This document shows, in pieces, positions 7,777-15,346 of a stretch of 33,871 nt of DNA. The stretch is from the NCBI RefSeq assembly GCF_010692325.1, contig NZ_JAAHHW010000074.1, positions 1 through 33,871 on the forward strand. The letters are read 5' to 3'. The first letter of the stretch is position 1; every line of letters begins with the position of its first letter. Position numbers and translations under genes: made by a program. Below the pieces are notes generated by a model that worked only from the letters and a program-made list of their open reading frames with translations, ran no database searches and was not told the origin of the DNA. The DNA is from Moorena sp. SIO3I8. Its GTDB lineage: Bacteria; Cyanobacteriota; Cyanobacteriia; Cyanobacteriales; Coleofasciculaceae.

Positions 7777-7962
7777 GACAACCTCTTAGGTGGTAGGCGA
7801 TTTATTGGCAATCCCAAACAACCTACTTTATCGGTTTACCAATTGATAGATGGCGAATATAACGTTAGTCAGTTCCGAGGAGCTAACCGTATTTTATCCT
7901 CAACCTTTCCAGAGTTAAGGTTAAATGCTGAACAGGTTTTTCAAGCGGTCAGTTATCAGTAG
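7777..7962 (+). pseudogene. C-terminal remnant of a Uma2-family (DUF820) nuclease
   Basis: Reading from 7801, the frame gives GNPKQPTLSVYQLIDGEY, then SQFRG and SSTFPELRLNAEQVFQ, ending at TAG 7960-7962. This is the typical C-terminal strand-strand-helix of Uma2 PD-(D/E)XK-fold proteins, abundant in cyanobacteria. An in-frame TGA at 7774-7776 closes the frame upstream, and no catalytic Asp/Glu-x-Lys core is present. Only about 60 of the usual 180-200 codons remain. The rest of 7719-8330 holds no gene that I can see. Confidence 0.7.
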
Positions 7963-8140
7963 TAGTTACTATAAAAGGAATAGGAACTAGGAAAATTCGG
8001 ATCAGTATAAAAGAGATGCTATGGTGCGATGGCATAGCGGCTCTTTGCTGAGCATCCCATTAGTATTAACCATTGGCATTAACTTTTGTGCGATCGCATT
8101 ATCATTAACCGTTGTGTCTAGGCATCCTTGAACTCTCCCC

Positions 8141-8184
8141 CCCACACTACCCACACTACCCACACTACCCACACTACCCACACT
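8141..8184 (+). repeat. Nonamer array (ACCCACACT), about 5 copies
   Basis: Five near-perfect copies of ACCCACACT in the spacer before the small SH3/KOW-like gene. It is one of the few clear tandem repeats in the window whose period is not 7. Confidence 0.9.
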
Positions 8185-8330
8185 CTTCCCCGGTGAGGAT
8201 CAATCCTCCTGACTGGCTTGGGGGAAAATAGTGAGCTGATTTGGAATAACCTAATCTGGTATTGTAACAATTTAAATTTAAGATTTGGTTAATTAAAGGT
8301 AAAATCAGGTGGACATTGGGAGTATAGATA

Positions 8331-8537
8331 GTGATTGAGATGCTCAAAGTAGGAACCTTAGTTCGAGTGATTTATCCTGATTATGTTGCGGGTCTTTCGG
8401 GTCGTATTGAAGCACAGGAAGAATCCGGTCGTTGGATAGTCAGATTAGAGGAAAATCCATTTGAGCAGAATGATCAACCATTTATACTATCTCTAGATGA
8501 GTCAGACTTTGAAGTGATAAAGCCTCCTTCATTGTAG
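8331..8537 (+). CDS. Small SH3/KOW-like beta-barrel protein, function unknown
   Basis: 68 residues from GTG 8331; the ATG at 8340 (giving 65 residues) is an equally good start. The sequence MLKVGTLVRVIYPDYVAG-LSGRI resembles the opening strands of KOW/SH3-like barrels (V-G-x-x-V-R-V ... G-x-x-G-x-I), followed by RWIVRLEENP and an acidic tail with SLDESDFEVI. Such small barrels often bind RNA or partner proteins in cyanobacteria, but no specific family is recognised. It lies 52 bp before the methyltransferase gene on the same strand, so the two may be co-transcribed. Confidence 0.75.
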   Translation: MIEMLKVGTLVRVIYPDYVAGLSGRIEAQEESGRWIVRLEENPFEQNDQPFILSLDESDFEVIKPPSL

Positions 8538-8589
8538 TTAAGCTAGTTATTATATTTTCTAGTTATCAGATTTTCCATTTCCACCAAGC

Positions 8590-9438
8590 ATGAAACACCA
8601 GATAAGTATAAATGAGTTCAAAGAAAACGTTAAAGCTGACTTTAACACCAGACCAAACTATGATCAAGGAAGCTTTCACCCTCGGCTAGCCAAGGGTCTA
8701 GTAGAACTATCCCACCTGAAAACTGGACAACGAATTCTAGATATTGCTACCGGCACAGGTTTAGTAGCAATTCTTGCCGCCAAAATTGTCGGTGCTTCTG
8801 GAGCTGTTGTCGGTGTAGATATTTCCTCAGGCATGCTCAATCTAGCCCAACGAAAAGTTAAAGCCGAAGGTCTCAACAACATCGAATTTATAGAAGCAGA
8901 TGCAGAAAATTTCAACTTCCAAGATAATAGTTTCGATAGGATTCTATGTTCTTCAGCCATTGTATACTTAACAGATATCCCTGCTGCTTTACGCCAGTGG
9001 TATCGCTTCCTAAAACCAGGAGGATTAGTCGGATTTTCCTGTTTTGCCGCAAACGCCTTCCCCACAGGGGGTCTGTTTCGAGAAAAAGCACGAGACTATG
9101 GCATTGTAATTCCTAATCCCAATGGACCCCTTGGTAGTCCCGAGAAATGTCACCAGCTACTCACCGAAGCAGGTTTTCAAGACATCAACGTCAAAACCGA
9201 TCAACTTGGTTACTACAGCAGTGATATTAAAACAGTAGCAGCAAACTCTTGGCGGGGAAACTCAAAGAGTGCCTTTGGCGCGGAAATTTTCCAGCTTTCT
9301 CCAGATAAATTAGCACAATTCAAAAATGAATTCTTTGCAGCCGTTGAGCGATTAGCCACAGCAAAAGGCATTTGGATAGATATTACAACGTTTTTTGTTT
9401 TCGCCAGGAAATCGGTAACATTTTCTATTATTAAATAA
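8590..9438 (+). CDS. Class I SAM-dependent methyltransferase
   Basis: 282 residues with a Rossmann-type methyltransferase fold of the Methyltransf_11/UbiE-like kind. Motif I DIATGTG is at residues 51-57, the ribose-binding acidic residue at D77 (VGVDIS), motif II EADAENF near 102-108, and motif LKPGG at 141-145. Substrate cannot be assigned. The C-terminal half (about 150-282) matches neither UbiE nor a known small-molecule family by eye. The ATG at 8590 gives a complete fold with an N-terminal helix. It is convergent with the tnpB element that begins 10 bp after its stop, so the insertion spared the coding region. Confidence 0.9.
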   Translation: MKHQISINEFKENVKADFNTRPNYDQGSFHPRLAKGLVELSHLKTGQRILDIATGTGLVAILAAKIVGASGAVVGVDISSGMLNLAQRKVKAEGLNNIEFIEADAENFNFQDNSFDRILCSSAIVYLTDIPAALRQWYRFLKPGGLVGFSCFAANAFPTGGLFREKARDYGIVIPNPNGPLGSPEKCHQLLTEAGFQDINVKTDQLGYYSSDIKTVAANSWRGNSKSAFGAEIFQLSPDKLAQFKNEFFAAVERLATAKGIWIDITTFFVFARKSVTFSIIK

Positions 9439-9447
9439 TCCCTAGAT

Positions 9448-10764
9448 TTGACACTCCCCGGTCTAAAGACGCGGGGATTCTTCGCTCAACGACCCGACTT
9501 GCTGAACCTGGCCGGAACCAAGAACAGTAGAGGTTAGATCTCCCGAAGCGTTCGGATCTATGATCCAGGTTCCGGTGTGCCCCACCGTACCCAAGGCTCT
9601 TTTAAGAATGTTTATTGCAGCGTTGTGGTCTCTATCTAACTCACATCCACACTTACAGATATGGGTTCTAGTAGACAAAGACTTTTTGACCACCTCACCG
9701 CATTCAGAACAATTTTGGCTTGTATAGTCAGGATTCACCGCAACGGTGACTCTGCTAAACTTTTTGCCAAAGTGTTCTAACCATTTCCTAAATTGATACC
9801 AACCTGCGTCATTAATAGATTTAGCTAGACAATGGTTTTTAACCAGGTTTTTAACCCTCAAGTCTTCATAGGCTACCAGATCGTTAGATCGGACTACGCA
9901 ACGTGCAAGTCTCTTTGCATGTTCTTCACGCTGCCTACTTATTTTGAGGTGCTGTCTACCTAATCTATTAATGGCTTTCTTTCGGTTAGATGAGCCTTTC
10001 TTTTTACGAGAAACTCGACGTTGATAAAACTTTAATCGCTTTTCCCCTTTTCTATAGAAGCGGGGATTGGGTTCAGGATGACCATTAGAATCAGTGTAGA
10101 AGTCTTTTAGTCCTACATCTAGTCCAATAGTTGTTCTAGATGGCTCTAGATCTTCTTTTATATCTACTGATACGCAGAACTGAACATAGTACCCATCAGC
10201 TCTTTTGACTATGCGAACTCGCTTAATTTGCTTCTTATCGAAGCGCCACAAGTCCCAAGTGCCTTTGAGCTTTAGCTTCCCAATCCCTTTTTTATCGCTG
10301 AAGGTGATTGATTTTTGATCAGGAGATAACTTCCATCCTGACTGCTTATACTCAACCGACCTACAGCGTTTCTGGAAACGAGGATAGCCCTTTTTGCCAG
10401 AGACTTTCTTTTTACAGTTCTCAAAGAAGCGAGATATTGATGACCATGCTCTCTCAGCCGCAGCTTGGCGAGCAGTAGAGTTTAATTTATTTGCAAACGG
10501 GAATTCTTTAGCTAGTATCTTAGAGTACTTACTAAGATCATATTTTCCTATCCCTTTGTTATCCATCCATAGACGTATGCAGCTATTACGAATAAATTTG
10601 ACTGTCCGAATAGCCTCATCTATAGCTTGATACTGAGAAAACTTCCCGTATGCTTTAAACTCTAATATTATCATCAGAATTCGACCTCTTCTGTTACATT
10701 TTTATCTTAACGTATTTAGCGTAAACTGTCACAAGTCATCTTTTCTCACGGCGACTAAAGTCGC
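9448..10764 (-). mobile_element. Solo tnpB element (IS200/IS605 family, IS1341-type)
   Basis: The right end lies at the low-coordinate side: TTGACAC, then a stem CCCCG-GTCT (9456-9464) and AGAC-CGGGG (9467-9476). The left end carries the hairpin GCGACTAAAGTCGC (10751-10764) upstream of tnpB. There is no tnpA (Y1 transposase), so movement would need TnpA supplied in trans. Outer boundaries are inferred from the hairpins; this element family makes no target duplication to check. Confidence 0.7.
9463..10674 (-). CDS. tnpB: TnpB RNA-guided nuclease (OrfB), IS605 family
   Basis: 403 residues, normal length for compact TnpB. An N-terminal helix-turn-helix/wedge region (about 1-110) is followed by a beta-rich OrfB_IS605 core. 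The split RuvC catalytic residues all appear: D186 (IGLDVGLKDF), E270 (VAYEDL) and the DRD motif 347-349 (LDRDHNAAINI). The zinc ribbon is C322/C325 and C340/C342-C344 (CSEC ... CKCGC). TnpB is established as an omega-RNA-guided DNA endonuclease, ancestor of Cas12, that promotes retention of its element. The gene looks intact. Its C-terminal codons overlap the predicted guide-RNA scaffold ending at 9448. It is closely related to the broken copy at 33354-33745. Confidence 0.95.
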   Translation of the reverse strand: MIILEFKAYGKFSQYQAIDEAIRTVKFIRNSCIRLWMDNKGIGKYDLSKYSKILAKEFPFANKLNSTARQAAAERAWSSISRFFENCKKKVSGKKGYPRFQKRCRSVEYKQSGWKLSPDQKSITFSDKKGIGKLKLKGTWDLWRFDKKQIKRVRIVKRADGYYVQFCVSVDIKEDLEPSRTTIGLDVGLKDFYTDSNGHPEPNPRFYRKGEKRLKFYQRRVSRKKKGSSNRKKAINRLGRQHLKISRQREEHAKRLARCVVRSNDLVAYEDLRVKNLVKNHCLAKSINDAGWYQFRKWLEHFGKKFSRVTVAVNPDYTSQNCSECGEVVKKSLSTRTHICKCGCELDRDHNAAINILKRALGTVGHTGTWIIDPNASGDLTSTVLGSGQVQQVGSLSEESPRL

Positions 10765-10774
10765 TATGGGCTTT

Positions 10775-10883
10775 CATCCCGGAGACGAAACCTTAGAATA
10801 GGGCAGCCTTAATCATAAAGTTTTAAACCTTTTATGCATAGCCGACCAACCATAAAGGCTGCCCTATTCTTGCGGTAACTTCT
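10775..10883. mobile_element. MITE-like palindromic element, copy 1
   Basis: A 109-bp unit with perfect 16-bp inverted repeats AGAATAGGGCAGCCTT (10795-10810) and AAGGCTGCCCTATTCT (10855-10870) around an AT-rich core. Flanks CATCCCGGAGACGAAACC and GCGGTAACTTCT are also shared with the inverted copy at 27541-27648. No coding capacity. It abuts the left end of the tnpB element, so it may be a non-autonomous element using shared ends, or an RNA hairpin gene. Confidence 0.8.
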
Positions 10884-10885
10884 AA

Positions 10886-10905
10886 CCCGGTTTAAAAACG
10901 CGGGG
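10886..10905 (-). repeat. Orphan TnpB-type right-end hairpin
   Basis: CCCGGTTT-AA-AAACGCGGG copies the shape of the 9456-9476 right-end hairpin (CCCCGGTCT-AA-AGACGCGGGG), including the unpaired G in the 3' arm. No tnpB gene is attached. It is probably the relic of an excised or decayed element. Confidence 0.5.
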
Positions 10906-10925
10906 CTTTCAGCCTAGGGAGTTCC

Positions 10926-11066
10926 GTAAGGATTAAGCTATCAGCTATCAGCTATCAGCTAATGCGCTAGGTCACAGCGTCGAAGCCTGTGCCACGCTAC
11001 TTGAGATCCGAACAGCTTGTGAATAAAATAAGCTGACTGCTGACTGCTGACTGCTGACTGCTTACC
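10926..11066. mobile_element. Heptamer-bearing inverted-repeat element, copy 1
   Basis: Bounded by GTAAGGATTAAGC (10926) and GCTGACTGCTTACC (11053-11066), variants of the pair GGTAAGCATTCAGC/GCTGAATGCTTACC seen at 18059 and 19967. Inside are about four AGCTATC heptamers, the core CGCTACTTGAG (10994-11004) and about four TGACTGC heptamers. It fills most of the spacer before the thioredoxin-like gene. Confidence 0.6.
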
Positions 11067-11106
11067 TTAGGTTTTTAAAGGTAAAACATTGCACTATTGC
11101 TATTAT

Positions 11107-11619
11107 TTATTTTTCTGTTTGTTCTTCCTCCACCACTGGTATTGATTCTGTAGCACCTTCTGCTGAGTAGCCTGAAAATTTAGCCAATTGCTCTAAGGAC
11201 AGCATACCTGGGTAAAACCGACCATTAATTTCCCAAGTTGGAAAGGCTCTGATCTTCGCTTCAATACAGAGGTTAGTTTGGGAGATTTCAGCCCTTCGGT
11301 CACATTCAATATAATTAATTTGCTTAAATGCCTCACCAAACATTTGCTTCTGCTTTGTGCAATAGGGACACCAGTAAGCCCCATACATTTTAGCACCAAT
11401 TTTGTTCAAATGATCAGATAAAGAGGTGGCTGAAGGGGTAACTGGGAGTTCAGGAGCAGGGGATTCTAGGGTTAGTGTTGTCGGGGTAGGGGGTGAGGGT
11501 TCTCCTAAAGACGATTCGGCAGCTACTGTCAGTAGGGCAAGACTAGAAATCACCCAGACAGTCTTATTTAAATGACGGATAAATATCCATGGGAGTTTAA
11601 TGCTAGGTTTTGCATTCAT
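11107..11619 (-). CDS. Membrane-anchored thioredoxin/glutaredoxin-like protein (CPYC)
   Basis: 170 residues. A short basic N-terminus and hydrophobic segment (about 22-36) act as signal peptide or anchor, followed by a Pro/Thr-rich linker (41-65). The redox domain (about 66-155) has active site C84-P-Y-C87, the cis-Pro motif FPTW (P127), and extra cysteines C106 and C118. The pattern YWCPYC...IECD...FPTWEI-G matches the lumenal thioredoxin-like module fused to VKOR in cyanobacterial/plant LTO1 proteins, so it probably works on disulphides outside the cytoplasm (periplasm or thylakoid lumen). There is no VKOR next to it. The acidic tail after 158 is unique. Confidence 0.85.
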   Translation of the reverse strand: MNAKPSIKLPWIFIRHLNKTVWVISSLALLTVAAESSLGEPSPPTPTTLTLESPAPELPVTPSATSLSDHLNKIGAKMYGAYWCPYCTKQKQMFGEAFKQINYIECDRRAEISQTNLCIEAKIRAFPTWEINGRFYPGMLSLEQLAKFSGYSAEGATESIPVVEEEQTEK

Positions 11620-12171
11620 AGTTTGTAGGGTATATATTGGAATTATCCAGGGAATTAATCACTTCTTTACCGTTTTAACCTAATCTTATATGAAACTACC
11701 AAATCTTTATTAACGAGATCTAACGTCTCTAGTTTCTTTGCTTACCAGGCTGTCAGCAAATTATAGGGCTGATCATAGTAATGAGGTAAACAGGATTTTT
11801 TTCCACTTGCGAAGTTCTCTACTCCCTACTCCCTACTCCCTACTCTCTACTCCCTCCCTAAAACCTAGGACAAGGTACCTCAACCAATTCAAAACTGATA
11901 AGCGTGTTTCTAAATCAGATGTAAACCTAGGAGGTCTTTTTTTATTATCCAATAAAACTCCAGTCTAGCATGCATGCCTCTTGCCTTTTGCCTTTTAAAG
12001 CAATACCTGTGTTTAGAACCCAGATAAAAACGGGCTTATCACATTGCCATACCTCTGAAGCTGAACGCGCACGCGTGCGCGTAGCGCATATGCTTACTTT
12101 TCTGGAATTAACCTCAGCATCAGTGAATTATATAATAACTAATCATCACTCTTTTTCATAAACAGGCAACT
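11620..12171. other. Repeat-bearing spacer, no convincing gene
   Basis: Holds a heptamer run ACTCCCT (11821-11855, the complement of GGGAGTA), a short TTGCCTT heptamer pair near 11980, and a perfect 16-bp palindrome CGCGCACGCGTGCGCG (12066-12081). Open frames here are short, contain the repeats, and do not look like proteins. Confidence 0.6.
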
Positions 12172-13826
12172 ATGGTCAAACGTTTGCTTACCAAAGACAT
12201 GCTCGACTTTGACGCTCCAGATCAAGTCAAGGATGTTATCCAACCTCAAGGGCGTCCACCGGAAACAGACCCTACTCTGGGTATCCGTCCGGAATTAAGT
12301 ATTGAAGTCAACCAACAGCCAGGCACTCCCCGACATCGACTGGTCACGATTGGTGATTCCCTCAGCCAGGGCGTCCAGAATGGAGCAATTTTTAAAACTG
12401 ATCTGTCCTATCCCATGATGATTGCTCAAGAAATGGGTTGGGAAGAACACCTGCGCCGTCCCAGCCAATATGGTGAATTTGGTGGATTGCCCCTGAATCT
12501 GGAGTATTTAGTTAGGCGGTTAGAGGCACAGTTTGGTGACCAGATACAGTGGTGGGAATTAGGACCGGCTCTGTTTTCAATCCGCGCATGGATGGATGAC
12601 ATAGAAGATTATTGGGAACGGGGTCCTGGTTGGCAAGGGGGCGTTGGCTCTACTGTTGCTATGGACAAAGGGATTAACCATAATCTTGCTATTTATGGGT
12701 GGAATCTCACAGACATTATCTCTAATGATGCAGATACTCTCAGAAACGCAATCCAGGCACCAACGGATGATCTATTGCGGCAAATCGTTGAGAATGCTAA
12801 CGAACATGGGGCATTGAGGGTTTTGGACTCCGCACGGGATTCAGAGGGTAAAGCACTGACCCCAGTCCAAGCTGCGGTAGCACTAGGGCAAGAAGGAAGT
12901 TTAGAAAACGGTCAGGGAGATGGTATTGAAACCCTCATGGTCATGATTGGGGCGAATAATGCCATGGGCAGCATTGCTCAACTACAGGTCAGATGGAGTT
13001 GCGATCGCGATTGAACGCACCCCAGCCCAATCAGCGACCTACGGTCTGGTGTCCGGAAGATTTCAAAGCTGAATTGGATCAAGTAGTGGAGCAAATCAAG
13101 CAAATTAAAGCTCGCCATGTCATTTGGGCTACAGTTCCCCATGTCACCATTGCGCCCATTGGTCGTGGAGTAGGACATAAGATGGCTACTGGCTCGCGAT
13201 ACTTCCCCTACTACACCCGTCCTTGGATTAGCGACGAAGATTTCGACCCCAACCGTGACCCGCACATTACCGCACAACAAGCCCGAGCAATTGATAGCGT
13301 CATTGACCAGTACAACGAATATATTGCTGATGCTGTACGTCAGGCTCGAAAAGAAGGTCGAGATTGGTATTTATTTGAATTAGCAGGATTACTGGATTGC
13401 TTAGCTTATCGACGTTATATTGAAGACCCCGACGCCAGACCAGATTGGTGGACTCCCTATCAGCTACCACCCGAACTGGAAGCTCTTTCACCAGTACCGG
13501 ATACTCGCTTTTTTAGATCCGATGCTACTGGTCGCACCAGCGGTGGTTTCTTCACCCTAGATGGCATTCACCCCACTACCATTGGCTACGGTATCGTTGC
13601 TCAAGAATTGATCACCATTATGCAGCAACAAGCTGGTGTCAAGTTTTATCGCAAAGACGGTTCCACAGAGCGTGATGATCCAGTCAAGATCAATTTCCAG
13701 CGCCTGATTGCTCTAGATACCTTGATTTCCGACCCACCGAAATCTTTATCGAGTAGTCTGAAATGGCTCGATTGGCTCGATCAGAACTTGCAGATTTTCC
13801 AGCGCTTACTGAGAAAGAGTAATTGA
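12172..13826 (+). pseudogene. SGNH/GDSL hydrolase split by a one-base frameshift
   Basis: Two overlapping frames (12172-13014 and 12993-13826) together form one SGNH hydrolase of about 551 residues. Block I GDSLSQG (nucleophile S63) and block III GANNA (about 260-264) are in the first; block V DGIHP, with the catalytic Asp/His pair, is in the second (about 13560-13574). The reading moves from codon phase 1 to phase 0 near 12985-13015, equal to loss of one base in TGCGATCGCGATTG, which contains a HIP1 octamer. Both halves keep good coding character, so the lesion is recent or a sequence error. Without it the enzyme would be an esterase/lipase-like hydrolase of unknown substrate. No signal peptide is visible. 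Confidence 0.85.
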
Positions 13827-13988
13827 AAACTGAAGAATTAAGAATGAAGAATGCAGAATGAATAAATTCTAAGTTCTAAATTATAAATTATTCATTCAAC
13901 TAGGGATTAAACTAGTGATTAATTTCAAGGCGAATAATTTAGCAATCTATCCAATTGATGGGTTGAATCAATACTTAGGGTGAAGTTG

Positions 13989-15137
13989 CTAAGATTCCTT
14001 AAAAATATCTAAGTATGGAGCGTAAGCAAAAGCGCGATTACGTTTTTGCCCGGTAATTTCTTCTAAAAGACCAACATCACACAGATCATTCACTAATTTG
14101 TTGGCATTAGGATATGTGCGTTTAATAATTTCTTGAACCTGTTCAACAGTGATAATTGGTCTAAAATAAAGGCTATCTAGCAGTACTATAGCCTGTCCGG
14201 CTCGATTACCCATGGTATTGAGGAGTAGTTGATGATGTTCTTCCTTCATGGTGACTATGTTGCGGGCAGTAGCGGACGCTTCTTGAGCGACTTCGTAAAC
14301 ACCACGCAGAAAGAACTTTAGCCAGCCTTCCCAATTGCCACTATCTCTGACAGCTTGAAGTCGGTCATAGTATTCAGAGCGATATTTCTTGAAATAGTAA
14401 GAGAGATATAAAAGTGGGCGCTTGAGTATATTCTGCTCACATAGAAGAAATGTAATTAGTAGACGCCCCGTTCTGCCATTGCCATCAAGAAAAGGGTGAA
14501 CTGTCTCGAACTGAGCATGAGCCAATCCAATTTTGAGCAAAGCGGGCATTGGTTTTGAATCATACAAAAACTTTTCTAGATTATCTAAAGCTTGTGCCAT
14601 TTCATGGGGTGGAGGTGGAACGTAAGTAGCGTCTTTGAGGGAACATCCTTTAGAACCAATCCAATTCTGGGTACGACGAAACTCACCTGGAGCTCGCTCA
14701 GAACCTCGCACTCCTTGCATTAACTTCTGGTGTATTTCCCGAATCAGGCGCAAACACACAGGTAAATCCTTCAAGCGCTCAAGACCGTGGTTAATAGCAG
14801 CGATATAGTTAACCACCTCAGCCACTTCTTGAGGATTATCTGGTTCGAGTGTTTGGAATTCAAATTCCAGAACATCTATCAAAGATGCCTGTGTTCCCTC
14901 AATCTGACTCGACAAAACCGCTTCTTTGCGAACATACATAAACACAAATAGGTCAGGGTTAGGCAGAGCATCTGTTGATCCATCTAGCCTACCCAGTGCA
15001 CGATCCGCCTGAGATAGAAGCTGCCACATCTCGTCATCCATAATGATGTCAGGCACAGGCGGCAACAGATTCGGTATGAAAGCTTTATATCCACTAAGCT
15101 GATCCACATACTGACCTGCTCTGTTAGCGCTAACCAT
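13989..15137 (-). CDS. Fic-domain protein, class II (N-terminal inhibitory helix)
   Basis: 382 residues. The Fic core motif HPFLDGNGRTGR is at 214-225, with catalytic H214 and all anion-hole residues present. The N-terminal autoinhibitory motif (S/T)xxxE(G/N) is S76-S-Q-I-E80-G81, which places it in class II, where a glutamate from the same chain blocks ATP. A Fic_N-like region precedes it, and a C-terminal winged helix (about 310-372) follows, as in many stand-alone Fic proteins. The expected activity is AMP transfer to a hydroxyl of a target protein; the target is unknown. It is a single gene, divergent from the SDR-CIA30 gene. Its promoter region contains an inverted repeat, suggesting autoregulation through the winged helix (inference). 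Confidence 0.95.
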   Translation of the reverse strand: MVSANRAGQYVDQLSGYKAFIPNLLPPVPDIIMDDEMWQLLSQADRALGRLDGSTDALPNPDLFVFMYVRKEAVLSSQIEGTQASLIDVLEFEFQTLEPDNPQEVAEVVNYIAAINHGLERLKDLPVCLRLIREIHQKLMQGVRGSERAPGEFRRTQNWIGSKGCSLKDATYVPPPPHEMAQALDNLEKFLYDSKPMPALLKIGLAHAQFETVHPFLDGNGRTGRLLITFLLCEQNILKRPLLYLSYYFKKYRSEYYDRLQAVRDSGNWEGWLKFFLRGVYEVAQEASATARNIVTMKEEHHQLLLNTMGNRAGQAIVLLDSLYFRPIITVEQVQEIIKRTYPNANKLVNDLCDVGLLEEITGQKRNRAFAYAPYLDIFKES

Positions 15138-15146
15138 TATTATCAG

Positions 15147-15206
15147 TTTCGTTAATACTGAATAACTTTCAGCTCTATATTAACGAAAAGCATGGCTTTT
15201 CGTTAA
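15147..15206. promoter_or_regulatory. Operator-like inverted repeat upstream of fic
   Basis: A perfect 12-bp inverted repeat TTAACGAAAAGC-ATG-GCTTTTCGTTAA (15180-15206) lies 43 bp before the fic start. A third half-site TTTCGTTAAT sits at 15147-15156, close to the ATG. Three CGTTAA half-sites around the expected promoter look like binding sites for a dimeric regulator. There is no T-run on the fic strand, so a terminator is less likely. Confidence 0.6.
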
Positions 15207-15346
15207 TAAGCGTATAAATCAAAATTTCTATGATATAATTACCAGATCGAAAAAATCCACTGAAGGGATCCAGTACTATGCTCAAGGTAACCTTCAGAGT
15301 CACTCAGATTTCGATAAACTGAATAAAAAATGCACTTGAGGCGATT

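Noticed and set aside
11738-12161. Two short plus-strand open frames
   Set aside because: They include heptamer repeats and a CG palindrome, lack ribosome sites and have no protein-like composition.
12978-13280. Minus-strand open frame opposite the SGNH gene
   Set aside because: Shadow of the frameshifted hydrolase, which has clear catalytic blocks.
15240-15346. Antitoxin gene partnering fic
   Set aside because: Only a 14-codon frame is present, and this Fic protein carries its inhibitory motif within its own chain.
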